NCBI GenBank assembly: GCA_910584575.1
Contig: CAJUBG010000026.1
Coordinates: 1 to 49,779, forward strand
Source of the DNA: an uncultured Dorea sp.
Lineage (GTDB): Bacteria > Bacillota > Clostridia > Lachnospirales > Lachnospiraceae
Direction: 5' to 3'
Length of the DNA stretch: 49,779 bases
Within the stretch, counting starts at the first letter, position 1; each line of letters begins with the position of its first letter. The notes under the pieces are model-generated. The model had not been told where the DNA came from and made no database searches. It worked only from the letters and a program-made list of their open reading frames with translations. Made by a program: the position numbers and the translations under genes. Below, piece by piece: positions 7,884 to 16,902 of this stretch.

Positions 7884-9584
7884 CTATCTTTTCTTCTTCC
7901 ACTCTGCCAGACTTCTGGCAATCAGAATCATGACTGCCATCAGCACCAGAAGCGACGACACCGCAAATGCCGCAGTTGTATGGAACTCGTTGTAGAGAAT
8001 CTCCACATGGAGCGGCAGCGTATTGGTCTTCCCCCGCAGATGTCCTGATATGACAGATACTGCTCCGAATTCTCCCATTGCCCTTGCCCCGCACAGAATC
8101 ACTCCATATAACAATGCCCATTTGATATGGGGAAAGGTAATCCTCCAAAAGATGGTGAATCCCTTCGCCCCCATCAATGCCGCCGCTTCCTCCTCGTCCT
8201 TCCCGCAGGCATTCATCACCGGAAACAGTTCACGGAACACAAAAGGAAACGTGACAAATATGGTAGCAAGAATCACACCCGGAACCGCAAACACGATTTG
8301 AATGCCATGTTCTTTCAGGAAACTTCCCATCCACCCGATATTTCCAAATGTCAGTATGAATACCAATCCTGCAATGACCGGAGAAATGGAAAAAGGGATA
8401 TCAATCAAGGCCGCCATCACCTGCCGTCCTCTGAAATAAAACTTTGACAACAGATAGGACGCGAATACACCGAATACTGTATTAACCGCAACAGCAGATA
8501 ACGCTGCCAAAAGGGTAAGCCCCAACGCCTTAATCGTATATACGTCTGTGGCACTCTGCCAATATGCCGTCCACCCGTCCCTCAGGGCATTGAAAGCCAC
8601 CACAATCAAAGGCAGAACCAGCAGGACAGATAAAAACAATACACTGACAAGAATCAAGGCATATTTTACAACGGGATTGGAAGCATCCCCGTGTTCTTCC
8701 ACTACTTTTCGTATCACGCCAATCCCTTCCGCCTCTGAATTTCCTGTAAATCTCTGCATGAAAATCTGTACAGAATTAATTGCAAGCAGCAGCATAAAGG
8801 AGAGCAGCAGCAATACCAGCGCAATGGCAGTGGCGTCTGTATACTTATATTGTTCCAGCTTCTCCATAATCAAAAGCGGCGCAATCTGCGTCTCATAAGG
8901 AATGTTTCCGGCAATAAAAACCACACTCCCGTACTCACCAAGCCCTCTGCCAAACGCAAGCCCGAACCCCGCAATCAAAGCAGGAAACACTTCCGGAAAC
9001 ACCACATGAAAAAAGGTATATATTTTTCCTGCGCCCAACATTGCCGCCGCTTCTTCGTACTGCCCGTCCAGCTTTTCTAAAACCGGCTGCACTGACCTGA
9101 CTACAAAGGGAATCCCCACAAAGATCATGGCAATGGTGATACCAATCCGTGTATAGGCAATGGAAATCCCCGCTTTTCTGAATAATGCACCTATCCATCC
9201 CTGGTCAGAATAAAGAAATGTAAGGGAAATGCCTGCTACGGCAGTGGGAAGCGCAAAGGGAAGCTCAATCAGTCCGTCCATCAGCCGCTTTCCAAAGAAA
9301 TCATAGCGCACAAGCACCCATGCAAGAATCAAGCCAAACACAGTATTAATCAGAGCAGCCGCACAAGCACAGGAAAGACTGACCCTGTACCCTGACACAA
9401 CCTGAGGGGACGTTACCACCCGGATAAATTCCCCAAAGTCAAGCCTGCCTGCACTTAAAAAAATCGAAGCCAGGGGTATCCATACAAAGCACCCAAGCAT
9501 AGCAAGCGTCACTGTGAAACACAGTGCAAATCCCGGAATCACCCTCACACCTCTTTTATTTTTTACCTTTACAATCTGCTCCAT
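7884..9584 (-). CDS. cysTW: Sulfate ABC transporter permease, CysT and CysW fused in one chain
   Basis: About 566 residues containing two complete ABC permease domains in tandem. The first (about 1-280) has the coupling-helix region YEEAAAMLGAGKIYTFFHVVFPEV and GRGLGEYGSVVFIAGN, as in CysT. The second (about 300-560) has EEEAAALMGAKGFTIFWRITFPHI and GARAMGEFGAVSVISG, as in CysW. Each has about six membrane segments, joined by a charged linker (about 283-300). In most bacteria these are two separate genes. Fusion gives a fixed 1:1 pair that would be served by two copies of CysA. I take the ATG at 9584 (GAGAGGA 11 bases upstream); a GTG at 9593 is too close to it. Confidence 0.88.
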   Translation of the reverse strand: MEQIVKVKNKRGVRVIPGFALCFTVTLAMLGCFVWIPLASIFLSAGRLDFGEFIRVVTSPQVVSGYRVSLSCACAAALINTVFGLILAWVLVRYDFFGKRLMDGLIELPFALPTAVAGISLTFLYSDQGWIGALFRKAGISIAYTRIGITIAMIFVGIPFVVRSVQPVLEKLDGQYEEAAAMLGAGKIYTFFHVVFPEVFPALIAGFGLAFGRGLGEYGSVVFIAGNIPYETQIAPLLIMEKLEQYKYTDATAIALVLLLLSFMLLLAINSVQIFMQRFTGNSEAEGIGVIRKVVEEHGDASNPVVKYALILVSVLFLSVLLVLPLIVVAFNALRDGWTAYWQSATDVYTIKALGLTLLAALSAVAVNTVFGVFASYLLSKFYFRGRQVMAALIDIPFSISPVIAGLVFILTFGNIGWMGSFLKEHGIQIVFAVPGVILATIFVTFPFVFRELFPVMNACGKDEEEAAALMGAKGFTIFWRITFPHIKWALLYGVILCGARAMGEFGAVSVISGHLRGKTNTLPLHVEILYNEFHTTAAFAVSSLLVLMAVMILIARSLAEWKKKR

Positions 9585-9645
9585 GAAAGCCACTATCCTC
9601 TCTGCACCGGCCGCATATCATGCGGTCAGCGGTTCATACACGGAT

Positions 9646-10677
9646 TCAATCACTGTAAATCTGGTCAAAAACTTTGCCATCCTCAAAAAACATCCGAAAT
9701 GCTTCGTCCCATCCGCCAAAATCATCAATCGTCACAAGATTCATTCCTAAGTCAAACTGATCGGAAAATTCCTTAAGAATCTCCTCGTCAGAAGGCCGGT
9801 AATAATATTTTCCTGCCAGCCTCTGGGCCTCGTCACTGTAGAGATATTTCAGATATTCATCTGCCGCTTCTTGTGTATTGTGTTCTTTCACATTCATATC
9901 TACCACCGCAACGGAAGGCTGTGCCAGAATGCTGACAGAAGGAGTCACTATCTCATATGTATCCGGATGCTCCTTCATGGAAAGATATGCCTCGTTCTCC
10001 CATGCAACCAACACATCCCCCTGTCCATTTTCCACGAATGTATTTGTCGCACCTCTGGCGCCGGAATCTAAGACCAGGACATTCTGGTAAAGCTTCTTCA
10101 TGAAGCCCTTTGTAGCTTCCTCGTCGCCGCCGTCCCGTTCCTGCCAGTAAGCCCACGCGGCAAGAAAATTCCAACAGGCTCCCCCTGATGTCTTAGGGTT
10201 TGGCGTAATGACCTTTACATCCTCCCGCACAAGGTCATCCCAGTCCCGAATGTTCTTTTCATTTCCGCAGCGCACAAGGAACACAATCGTAGATGTATAA
10301 GGAGAACTGTCCTTGTCATATTCCCTGATCCAGCCGTCATCAATCAATCCTGCTTCCTCAATCATGGTGATATCATGAGCAAGGGCAAGAGTGACCACAT
10401 CCGCCTCATTTCCCTCCATCACGGAACGGGCCTGAGAGCCGGAGCCGCCGTGAGACTGTGTAATATCAACCTTTTGTCCGGTCTTTTCTTCCCAATAGTC
10501 ACAGAACAATTGGTTATACTCTGAATAAAACTCACGGGTAGGATCGTAAGAAACATTAAGCAACTCTGTCATTCCATCTCGATTGCCAGTAGAATCTGCA
10601 TTTTTCTGACAGCCTGTAACAGAAATCAAAACTGTCATTATCACAATAAATCTACATACTGCTTTTCTTATCTTCAT
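9646..10677 (-). CDS. sbp: Sulfate-binding lipoprotein
   Basis: 343 residues. A signal peptide ends in a lipobox VTGC (Cys23), so the mature protein is lipid-anchored outside the membrane, as expected for a Gram-positive solute-binding protein. The body matches the Sbp/CysP family: LLNVSYDPTREFYSEYNQLF at the start, ITQSHGGSGSQARSV (anion-binding loop), ADVVTLALAHDI, TPNPKTSGGACWNFLAAWAY, and ending FFEDGKVFDQIY. It delivers sulfate (or thiosulfate) to the CysTW-CysA complex encoded just downstream. The ATG at 10677 has AGGGTG 9 bases upstream; a GTG at 10689 lies inside that site. Confidence 0.92.
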   Translation of the reverse strand: MKIRKAVCRFIVIMTVLISVTGCQKNADSTGNRDGMTELLNVSYDPTREFYSEYNQLFCDYWEEKTGQKVDITQSHGGSGSQARSVMEGNEADVVTLALAHDITMIEEAGLIDDGWIREYDKDSSPYTSTIVFLVRCGNEKNIRDWDDLVREDVKVITPNPKTSGGACWNFLAAWAYWQERDGGDEEATKGFMKKLYQNVLVLDSGARGATNTFVENGQGDVLVAWENEAYLSMKEHPDTYEIVTPSVSILAQPSVAVVDMNVKEHNTQEAADEYLKYLYSDEAQRLAGKYYYRPSDEEILKEFSDQFDLGMNLVTIDDFGGWDEAFRMFFEDGKVFDQIYSD

Positions 10678-10693
10678 ACTTTTCTTCACCCTT

Positions 10694-11485
10694 TTATGAA
10701 ACTATGAACAGGTTTTCTTCGCGGTTAATCATATAAAATCCTTTTTCATTCACACTGTTTTCCCGATTATAGAACATCCTTGTCCCATCCATCTGCCGAA
10801 ATATTCCCCCCGCTTCTTCAACAATACACTGCATGGCTGCCGTATCCCACTCCATCGTAGGATTAAACCGATAATATACATCTGCCTCGCCCTGCGCAAT
10901 CATACATCCTTTTAGTGAACTTCCGGCTTTTACCAGATTTTTAAGATTATATTTTTCTATTAATTCATCCATCTGTATACATCCGTGGGAACTACTCATG
11001 ACAACCCGCAAAGAAGAACGTTCGGTACGGTTCGATACGGACATTCTTATTGGCGTACTGCCTGCACATTCAAAAAATGCTCCCTTTCCTTTCACAGCGT
11101 AATATAACTGTCTGGTGACCGGCACATAGATAACCCCCATTACTGCTTCATGCCTGTATGAAAGAGCTATATTAACGGTAAACTGCCCATTCCTTTTCAA
11201 AAATTCTTTCGTTCCGTCCAGTGGATCTACGATGAAGCATACATCACTGTTTAATCTTGACAGATGATCTTTTTCTTCCTCTGACAATATGGCATAATTG
11301 GGAAACGAACTTCTAAGACCAGACACAATCACACTATTTGATGCCTTATCCGCCTCTGTCAAAGGAGAACAATCCTCTTTATACTCCACCTCTACCGCCC
11401 TATCTCGATTATAAATCTCTATAATTGACTCCCCTGCTTCCACAGCCAGACCCTTGGCTATTTCCAACTCATCTGCCCACATCAT
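10694..11485 (-). CDS. cysQ: 3'(2'),5'-bisphosphate nucleotidase, PAP phosphatase
   Basis: 263 residues of the inositol-monophosphatase superfamily, CysQ branch. The metal-binding motifs are intact: LTEADKASN (about 42-50), SEEE (68-71), DPLDGTKEF (87-95) and WDTAAMQCI (from Trp213). CysQ hydrolyses 3'-phosphoadenosine 5'-phosphate, the product left when a sulfotransferase or PAPS reductase uses PAPS, and so prevents product inhibition. The start ATG (11485) lies inside the end of cysNC (17-base overlap) with AAGGAG 6 bases upstream, so it is translationally coupled to PAPS synthesis. With sulfotransferases in the same run and no PAPS reductase nearby, clearing PAP after sulfation is its most likely job. 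Confidence 0.92.
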   Translation of the reverse strand: MMWADELEIAKGLAVEAGESIIEIYNRDRAVEVEYKEDCSPLTEADKASNSVIVSGLRSSFPNYAILSEEEKDHLSRLNSDVCFIVDPLDGTKEFLKRNGQFTVNIALSYRHEAVMGVIYVPVTRQLYYAVKGKGAFFECAGSTPIRMSVSNRTERSSLRVVMSSSHGCIQMDELIEKYNLKNLVKAGSSLKGCMIAQGEADVYYRFNPTMEWDTAAMQCIVEEAGGIFRQMDGTRMFYNRENSVNEKGFYMINREENLFIVS

Positions 11486-13331
11486 TACATACTCCTTCTT
11501 CTACTAAGAAATATTGATACAGAAATGTAAGAATACACTCCGTACATTCTTCCAAAGATTGTGTGCCCGTATCTATCACAATCTCCGGTTTTTCAGGCGT
11601 CTCATATGCACTTGATATTCCTGTAAAATTCGGTATCTCCCCTCTCCTTGCTTTTCCATAAAGTCCCTTTACATCCCGCCGTTCACATACTTCTAAGGGC
11701 GTACTGACATAGACCTCAATAAAATTTTCTTCTCCTATAATGTCTCTTGCACCCTGCCTGTCTGTTTCATATGGTGAGATAAAGGCTGCGAGAACGATTA
11801 ACCCAGCATCATTCATCAGTTTTGCCACTTCCGCAATCCTTCTTATGTTCTCTATACGGTCTTCCGGCTCGAATCCAAGATTCTTATTCAGTCCCAGACG
11901 AATGTTATCGCCGTCTAGCAGCATCGTATGTCTGCCCTTTACGTTTAAACGTTTTTCCACTTCATTTGCCAGGGCAGATTTTCCCGAACCGGAAAGTCCG
12001 GTAAACCACAGTGTCATCGGTCTCTGCCCCATGCTGGCCGCACGGATTTCTCTTGTAATATCCAGCTTCTGCCAGACAATATTCTCTGATCTTCTCAGAG
12101 AATGTTCCACTACCCCGCAGGCAGAGGTCATATTCGTGAGCCTGTCAATCATGATAAAACTGCCGAGCCCTCTGTGATTGGCAAAGGTACTGTATACAAT
12201 CTCATCAGACACAACTACATCGCAAACCCCTATCTCGTTTTTGCCAAGACTGGTGGCCGCAATCTGTTCACCCGTATGAATATCAACCCTGTACTTGATT
12301 TGCATGACAGACGCGGGAACTAATCTTGTGCATAGCTTTAACAGAAAATTTTTCCCACGCCGCAGCCGCGCATCATCCATCCATAAAATCGAAGCCGTAA
12401 ACATATTGCTGACAATCACATCAGCGTCTTTAACCATAACACATCCTCTGGAAATATCTATTTCTCTGTTGAGCGAAATTGTTACAGCCTGTTGTTTCTC
12501 TGCCAACGTCATTTCTTTATCCGCCACAAAAATTGACTGCACCGACGCTCGTTCTCTACTTGGCAAAACCGTGAGCTCATCCCCGATACTCACTGTACCA
12601 GATTCAATCTGCCCCTGAAATCCACGGAAAGACTGATTTGGTCTGCATACCCTCTGAATTGGCAGAACAAATCCCTGCTCGTCTTCTCCATCTTCTATAT
12701 GGACCGTTTCCAGATATTCCAACAATGTTTTTCCCTGATACCATGGCATAGACAGCGAACGGGCGGTAATATTGTCACCTTCGACAGCAGACACAGGGAT
12801 GATCTCTACATTGCAAAGTCCCAGGTCGATTGCAAGTTTTTTGATTTCCTTTTCGATTCTGGTATACTCTTTTTGGCTGTAATAAATCAAATCCATCTTA
12901 TTGACGGCAAATATAAAGTACCGAATTCCCATAAGTGTACAGATTCTTGCATGACGTTTCGTCTGTACCAATATCCCCTTGGAGGCATCGATGAGAATTA
13001 CTGCCAAATCAGCAAAGGAAGCCCCTACTGCCATGTTTCGGGTATACTCCTCATGCCCTGGCGTGTCTGCCACAATGAAGCTTCTTTTTTCCGTCGCAAA
13101 ATACCGGTATGCCACATCAATCGTAATCCCCTGTTCCCGTTCTGCCATCAGCCCATCCAATAAAAGCGAGTAATCCGTTTTTCCACTACGGCTTCCCACC
13201 CTGCTTTCTAATTCCAAGGCATGCTCCTGGTCTGTGAACAACAGCTTTGCATCGTACAACATGTGCCCAATCAATGTTGATTTCCCGTCATCCACACTTC
13301 CACAGGTTATAAATTTCAACAATCCCTCCAT
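11469..13331 (-). CDS. cysNC: Bifunctional sulfate adenylyltransferase large subunit / APS kinase
   Basis: 620 residues. The N-terminal GTPase half (about 1-420) is CysN: GSVDDGKST P-loop (11-19), DTPGHEEY (89-96), NKMD, and an EF-Tu-like beta-barrel. The C-terminal 176 residues are APS kinase (CysC): P-loop GLSGSGKS (445-452), LDGDNIR, ISPY and the lid region. Together with CysD it makes APS from ATP and sulfate, driven by GTP, then phosphorylates it to PAPS. The NodQ-like fusion is known in other bacteria. Its ATG at 13331 directly follows the cysD TAG, with GGGAGG 11 bases upstream inside cysD. All active-site motifs look intact. Confidence 0.96.
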   Translation of the reverse strand: MEGLLKFITCGSVDDGKSTLIGHMLYDAKLLFTDQEHALELESRVGSRSGKTDYSLLLDGLMAEREQGITIDVAYRYFATEKRSFIVADTPGHEEYTRNMAVGASFADLAVILIDASKGILVQTKRHARICTLMGIRYFIFAVNKMDLIYYSQKEYTRIEKEIKKLAIDLGLCNVEIIPVSAVEGDNITARSLSMPWYQGKTLLEYLETVHIEDGEDEQGFVLPIQRVCRPNQSFRGFQGQIESGTVSIGDELTVLPSRERASVQSIFVADKEMTLAEKQQAVTISLNREIDISRGCVMVKDADVIVSNMFTASILWMDDARLRRGKNFLLKLCTRLVPASVMQIKYRVDIHTGEQIAATSLGKNEIGVCDVVVSDEIVYSTFANHRGLGSFIMIDRLTNMTSACGVVEHSLRRSENIVWQKLDITREIRAASMGQRPMTLWFTGLSGSGKSALANEVEKRLNVKGRHTMLLDGDNIRLGLNKNLGFEPEDRIENIRRIAEVAKLMNDAGLIVLAAFISPYETDRQGARDIIGEENFIEVYVSTPLEVCERRDVKGLYGKARRGEIPNFTGISSAYETPEKPEIVIDTGTQSLEECTECILTFLYQYFLVEEGVCNDVGR

Positions 13332-14243
13332 CTAAAAATAACCCTCCCGCTTACGCCGTTCCATACTTCCAGCCCCTTCATGGTCTATGACACGGCTTGT
13401 CCGTTCGGAAGTGACGGCTCCAAGGGTTTCCCTTACAATCTCCTCCAACGTATCTGCCGTGGACTCGATTCCTCCTGTCAACGGATAACACCCAAGCGTC
13501 CGAAAACGGATACTCTTATGTTCAATCTTTTCTCCCGGAAACAGACGCATCCTGTCATCATCAACCATAATGATGTTTCCATCCCGGCACACCACGGGAC
13601 GCACTTTGGCAAAATATAGCGGAACGATTTCAATCTTCTCTCTGGCAATGTACTGCCAGATATCCTTCTCTGTCCAGTTGGAGAGAGGGAATACCCTGAT
13701 ACTTTCTCCTTTATGAAGCTGCGTATTATACAGTTTCCACATCTCTGGTCTCTGGTTCTTCGGTTCCCACGCCTGGGCCTGATTCCGGAATGAAAAGATA
13801 CGCTCCTTGGCCCTGGATTTTTCTTCGTCTCTCCGTCCGCCTCCAAATGCCGCTGTGAAACCGTATTTTTCCAACGCCTGTTTTAACGCCTGTGTCTTCA
13901 TGATATCCGTATAAGCCGAACCATGGTCAAAAGGGTTGATGCCCTGTCTCACCCCTTCTTCATTCGTATAGACAAGCATTTCAATCCCTTGTTTCTTCGC
14001 CGTCCTATCACGGAATTCAATCATTTCTCTGAATTTCCATGTAGTATCAATATGTAAGAACGGAAAAGGCGGCTTCTCCGGATAGAAGGCTTTTATTGCC
14101 AGATGCAGCATGACGGAACTGTCTTTTCCAATCGAATAAAGCATCACAGGCTTTTCACATTCCGCCGCCACTTCCCGCATAATAAAAATTGCCTCTGCTT
14201 CCAGTGCGTCTAAATGACTGCTATCCTCAAATATTTTATTCAT
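13332..14243 (-). CDS. cysD: Sulfate adenylyltransferase small subunit
   Basis: 303 residues, the usual length for CysD. The PP-loop ATP-pyrophosphatase motif YSIGKDSSVMLHL (36-48) binds ATP; later family landmarks are FGGGRRDEEKSRAKER, PLSNWTEKDIWQYI and the C-terminal GAGSMERRKREGYF. It is the catalytic subunit that adenylylates sulfate in complex with CysN. It overlaps the upstream sulfotransferase-like gene by 8 bases and abuts cysNC with no gap, so sulfate activation is co-transcribed with a putative sulfate acceptor enzyme. Confidence 0.96.
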   Translation of the reverse strand: MNKIFEDSSHLDALEAEAIFIMREVAAECEKPVMLYSIGKDSSVMLHLAIKAFYPEKPPFPFLHIDTTWKFREMIEFRDRTAKKQGIEMLVYTNEEGVRQGINPFDHGSAYTDIMKTQALKQALEKYGFTAAFGGGRRDEEKSRAKERIFSFRNQAQAWEPKNQRPEMWKLYNTQLHKGESIRVFPLSNWTEKDIWQYIAREKIEIVPLYFAKVRPVVCRDGNIIMVDDDRMRLFPGEKIEHKSIRFRTLGCYPLTGGIESTADTLEEIVRETLGAVTSERTSRVIDHEGAGSMERRKREGYF

Positions 14244-15465
14244 CTATATTTTTACTCCATCTACACTTGAATCTGTCGATATCTTCTTCACTGTAAAAAT
14301 GCTTCACAAGTTTGGAATCATAGCAATACTCAAAATATTCTCTTGAAAACTTCAACTCCTTTAGCGCCTGCTGATAAGCCGGCGCATACCACTTTTCACT
14401 CCCTACGTTATCGTTGGTTAATCTAAAATCTTCTATTCCTAAAAACTGCCCTAAATCATTTTGTATCTCATTTAATTTTTCCAACTGATAAATAAAGACC
14501 TCTGTATTTCTGTCTTTTATAATGGAGTATCCTTTCTTTCTGTCAAATGGATAGTCATATACATTGATATGATTGTACTTTTCAAAATTCTCTTCAAAAA
14601 AATTCTGTATACAAATCACGTTATGAAGTAACTGATTGATATAATCCATGTACTCAAACCGAATCTCTGCGCTTTTTCTGTTTATCCGGAATTTCTTTCC
14701 CAAAACATGCGCTATCCACGCATCCCAAAGAATCTGGACGTCTCCTCCATCTTTCCAATATTCCTGTATATCGCAGAATCTTGTATTTAACTGGAAGAAA
14801 AAAGAAACATTCTGTGCAATCGGATCCCGAACCGCAGTCACAATCTTAATCTTTTTCCCCATGATAAATTGATTTAATTCAGGTGAAATCCTATCAAAAC
14901 AATGACCGATCCGCACATACTCGGCCTGATATTTTTGCAGGGAAGTTTCTAAGGTATAATTACCTGTTTTGGGCGGCAGGCAAACAATATTGTAACTGTC
15001 TAAATCAAAAAATTTCACCTTGGCAGCATACTCCAGACAGCGTTCTCTACTCTGAAGGATTGTATAACTCGGCTCAGAATATAATGTCTGATAAACTTTC
15101 ATATACTGCGAAAAATTTTTATAAATGTACAGAAATCTCATTCTCATACAATATTCTTCATAAGATATATAAGAATTAATATGGTATGAATGTAACTGCA
15201 TTTCAATTTCTTTGCTGAAAACACTGCTTATCTGAATTAACATCTTTTCATCATAGTTTTCATATAATTGCGACGGCGAAATAACAGGAAGCCCTTCTAT
15301 TATCCTTCCCCACTTACTCGCATCACTATCACAAAAGCAGTCAATTTTTACCCCCTCTGCTAATTCTTTCTTTATACGTAATCCATTCTTACCTGCTCCA
15401 AACAGAATAACTTTTCTTCCCTTATACACATTTAATTCATCATCAATGTTTGAGAATTTAATCAT
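14236..15465 (-). CDS. NKWYS-type putative sulfotransferase with N-terminal Rossmann-like domain
   Basis: 409 residues. Residues 17-105 are the shared Rossmann-like module (VILFGAGKNGLRIKKEL, FCDSDASKWG, LPVISPSQL). Residues 155-409 resemble the 'putative capsular polysaccharide synthesis' NKWYS family: PPKTGNYTLE (164-173) looks like the 5'-phosphosulfate-binding loop of sulfotransferases, and TAVRDPIAQNVSFFF (210-224) like the 3'-phosphate-binding strand and helix (Arg213, Ser221). A conserved-looking NVGSEKWYA (353-361) is the family signature variant. Role inferred: transfer of sulfate from PAPS to a glycan. The 8-base overlap with cysD supports this. Activity has to be shown; the P-loop variant has Asn-Tyr-Thr where classic enzymes have Thr-Ser/Thr-Thr. 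Confidence 0.7.
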   Translation of the reverse strand: MIKFSNIDDELNVYKGRKVILFGAGKNGLRIKKELAEGVKIDCFCDSDASKWGRIIEGLPVISPSQLYENYDEKMLIQISSVFSKEIEMQLHSYHINSYISYEEYCMRMRFLYIYKNFSQYMKVYQTLYSEPSYTILQSRERCLEYAAKVKFFDLDSYNIVCLPPKTGNYTLETSLQKYQAEYVRIGHCFDRISPELNQFIMGKKIKIVTAVRDPIAQNVSFFFQLNTRFCDIQEYWKDGGDVQILWDAWIAHVLGKKFRINRKSAEIRFEYMDYINQLLHNVICIQNFFEENFEKYNHINVYDYPFDRKKGYSIIKDRNTEVFIYQLEKLNEIQNDLGQFLGIEDFRLTNDNVGSEKWYAPAYQQALKELKFSREYFEYCYDSKLVKHFYSEEDIDRFKCRWSKNIDE

Positions 15466-15491
15466 TTTTCAATCCACCCTCATTTCCTCTG

Positions 15492-16886
15492 TTAAGTCCA
15501 TCCAAAATACTCTTTTGCAGTCACATAATCCTTCTCCTTTTGCAAACCATATCCTTGAAGTTGTTCTTCAACTTCATCTGTTTTTACACAAGTAATAACC
15601 ACAAAGAATCTTTCCCATCGGCTGATCTGACTTGTATGAATGACTTCTATCCTGCCCCTCATCATTCCTTTTTTCATCATGTCATTATCAACAATCCATT
15701 TCACCGGGATATCCATATGCTCTAATAACTCTTTACATTTTTGGCCTGCGCCAAACAACAACAGTTTTCTGCCATTCATTTTTTGGAGCAATAATTTCCA
15801 TGTAAGTATGTCGTTATGTCTTTTCAGCCGCATCATTTCTTCGTTTTGGACACATAACATTGCTGAAAAAACCTGAATCAGATTCTCCTCGAATGCACTG
15901 CATAGATGAATATCCTCTTCCGGAAAATCCATTTTATCATCGTAAAACAGCACTCCGTCCTTTCTGTGCAGATGTTCCTTGGCAATCCATTCGTTTTCAT
16001 ACTTAAACTGTTCCATAAATTTCAGTCGTTCTTCTGTTGTAAAATAACCTTTTTCTTCTTTACAGAATCTTTGTGAAAGCTCTTGAAAAACATAAGTCTG
16101 TTCTGCCGATGGAAAGTATCCTGCCGGACGGATAGAATTAAAAGCTCTTTTTATCTCAATATAATTACCCGAAAGTCTATGATTAGGTTTAGAAATTCTA
16201 TTCCATTCGCTCCATTCCCAATCCAGGCCAAGAACAGACAGAAAATCAGAAATTACCCCTCCCCCTGCTTTTAACTGCTCTTTCTCATACACCCTGACGA
16301 TACAGCTTTCTTTTCCGACAATGTCACTGATCTGATTTATTTTTTTCAAATAATGCAATCCTTCCTGAATTTCTTTGATTCCATCCGAATCAAGATATTC
16401 TCGGAAATTTTTTTCACACCATCTTCCGCCTTTCACCATTTGATTCCACCAGGACTCCATTGCCCTATCCTGGCGTCTTATATAGATAACAACCTTTATA
16501 TTTCCATATTTTTTCTTTACTTCTTCAAGGAATTCATCTGCAACATACCACCATGCTTCTTCCGATATGATGACATTTTTATGCTTTAAACATTCTGACA
16601 TCCATTCCCAGATTTTATTCCATTCAGACGTATGTGTGCAGAGCTCACCTCGTTCCAAAAAACTCCTTCCACCATGCTCTATTTCCTTTGCAATGAAAAA
16701 ATTCGCACCATTTTTTTCTGTCTGCCATGGAGGCCATACTTGAAGTTCTGGAATCTCCTTTTTCAAATCAGGATAGCACCAGCCATATTTTTCTAAGTTC
16801 TCCCTGTTTTCACTTAAAAAAGTCTGTAAGGCAGTTGTCCCCGTTTTGTGCCTTCCCATATGTATCAATAAAGTATTACCCATCAT
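15492..16886 (-). CDS. Sulfotransferase with C-terminal Rossmann-like domain
   Basis: 464 residues. The N-terminal 350 residues carry a clear 5'-phosphosulfate-binding loop HMGRHKTGTTALQ (9-21) and a 3'-phosphate-binding segment VVIYIRRQDRAMESWW, with Arg and Ser placed as in PAPS-dependent sulfotransferases. Residues 371-464 are the shared Rossmann-like module, here at the C-terminus (LLLFGAGQKCKEL, WIVDNDMMKKG, FFVVITCVK). It is likely a cytoplasmic enzyme sulfating a glycan precursor. It lies 16 bases after the radical SAM gene and 26 bases before the NKWYS-type gene. Two adjacent in-frame ATG codons (16886, 16883) could start it. Confidence 0.82.
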   Translation of the reverse strand: MMGNTLLIHMGRHKTGTTALQTFLSENRENLEKYGWCYPDLKKEIPELQVWPPWQTEKNGANFFIAKEIEHGGRSFLERGELCTHTSEWNKIWEWMSECLKHKNVIISEEAWWYVADEFLEEVKKKYGNIKVVIYIRRQDRAMESWWNQMVKGGRWCEKNFREYLDSDGIKEIQEGLHYLKKINQISDIVGKESCIVRVYEKEQLKAGGGVISDFLSVLGLDWEWSEWNRISKPNHRLSGNYIEIKRAFNSIRPAGYFPSAEQTYVFQELSQRFCKEEKGYFTTEERLKFMEQFKYENEWIAKEHLHRKDGVLFYDDKMDFPEEDIHLCSAFEENLIQVFSAMLCVQNEEMMRLKRHNDILTWKLLLQKMNGRKLLLFGAGQKCKELLEHMDIPVKWIVDNDMMKKGMMRGRIEVIHTSQISRWERFFVVITCVKTDEVEEQLQGYGLQKEKDYVTAKEYFGWT

Positions 16887-16902
16887 ATCACCAAAAACCC
16901 TT

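Noticed and set aside
10694..14243. Reading the cysDNC/cysQ genes as ordinary cysteine assimilation
   Set aside because: No PAPS reductase, sulfite reductase or cysteine synthase is in the window and the genes overlap sulfotransferase-like genes. It cannot be fully excluded without the rest of the genome.
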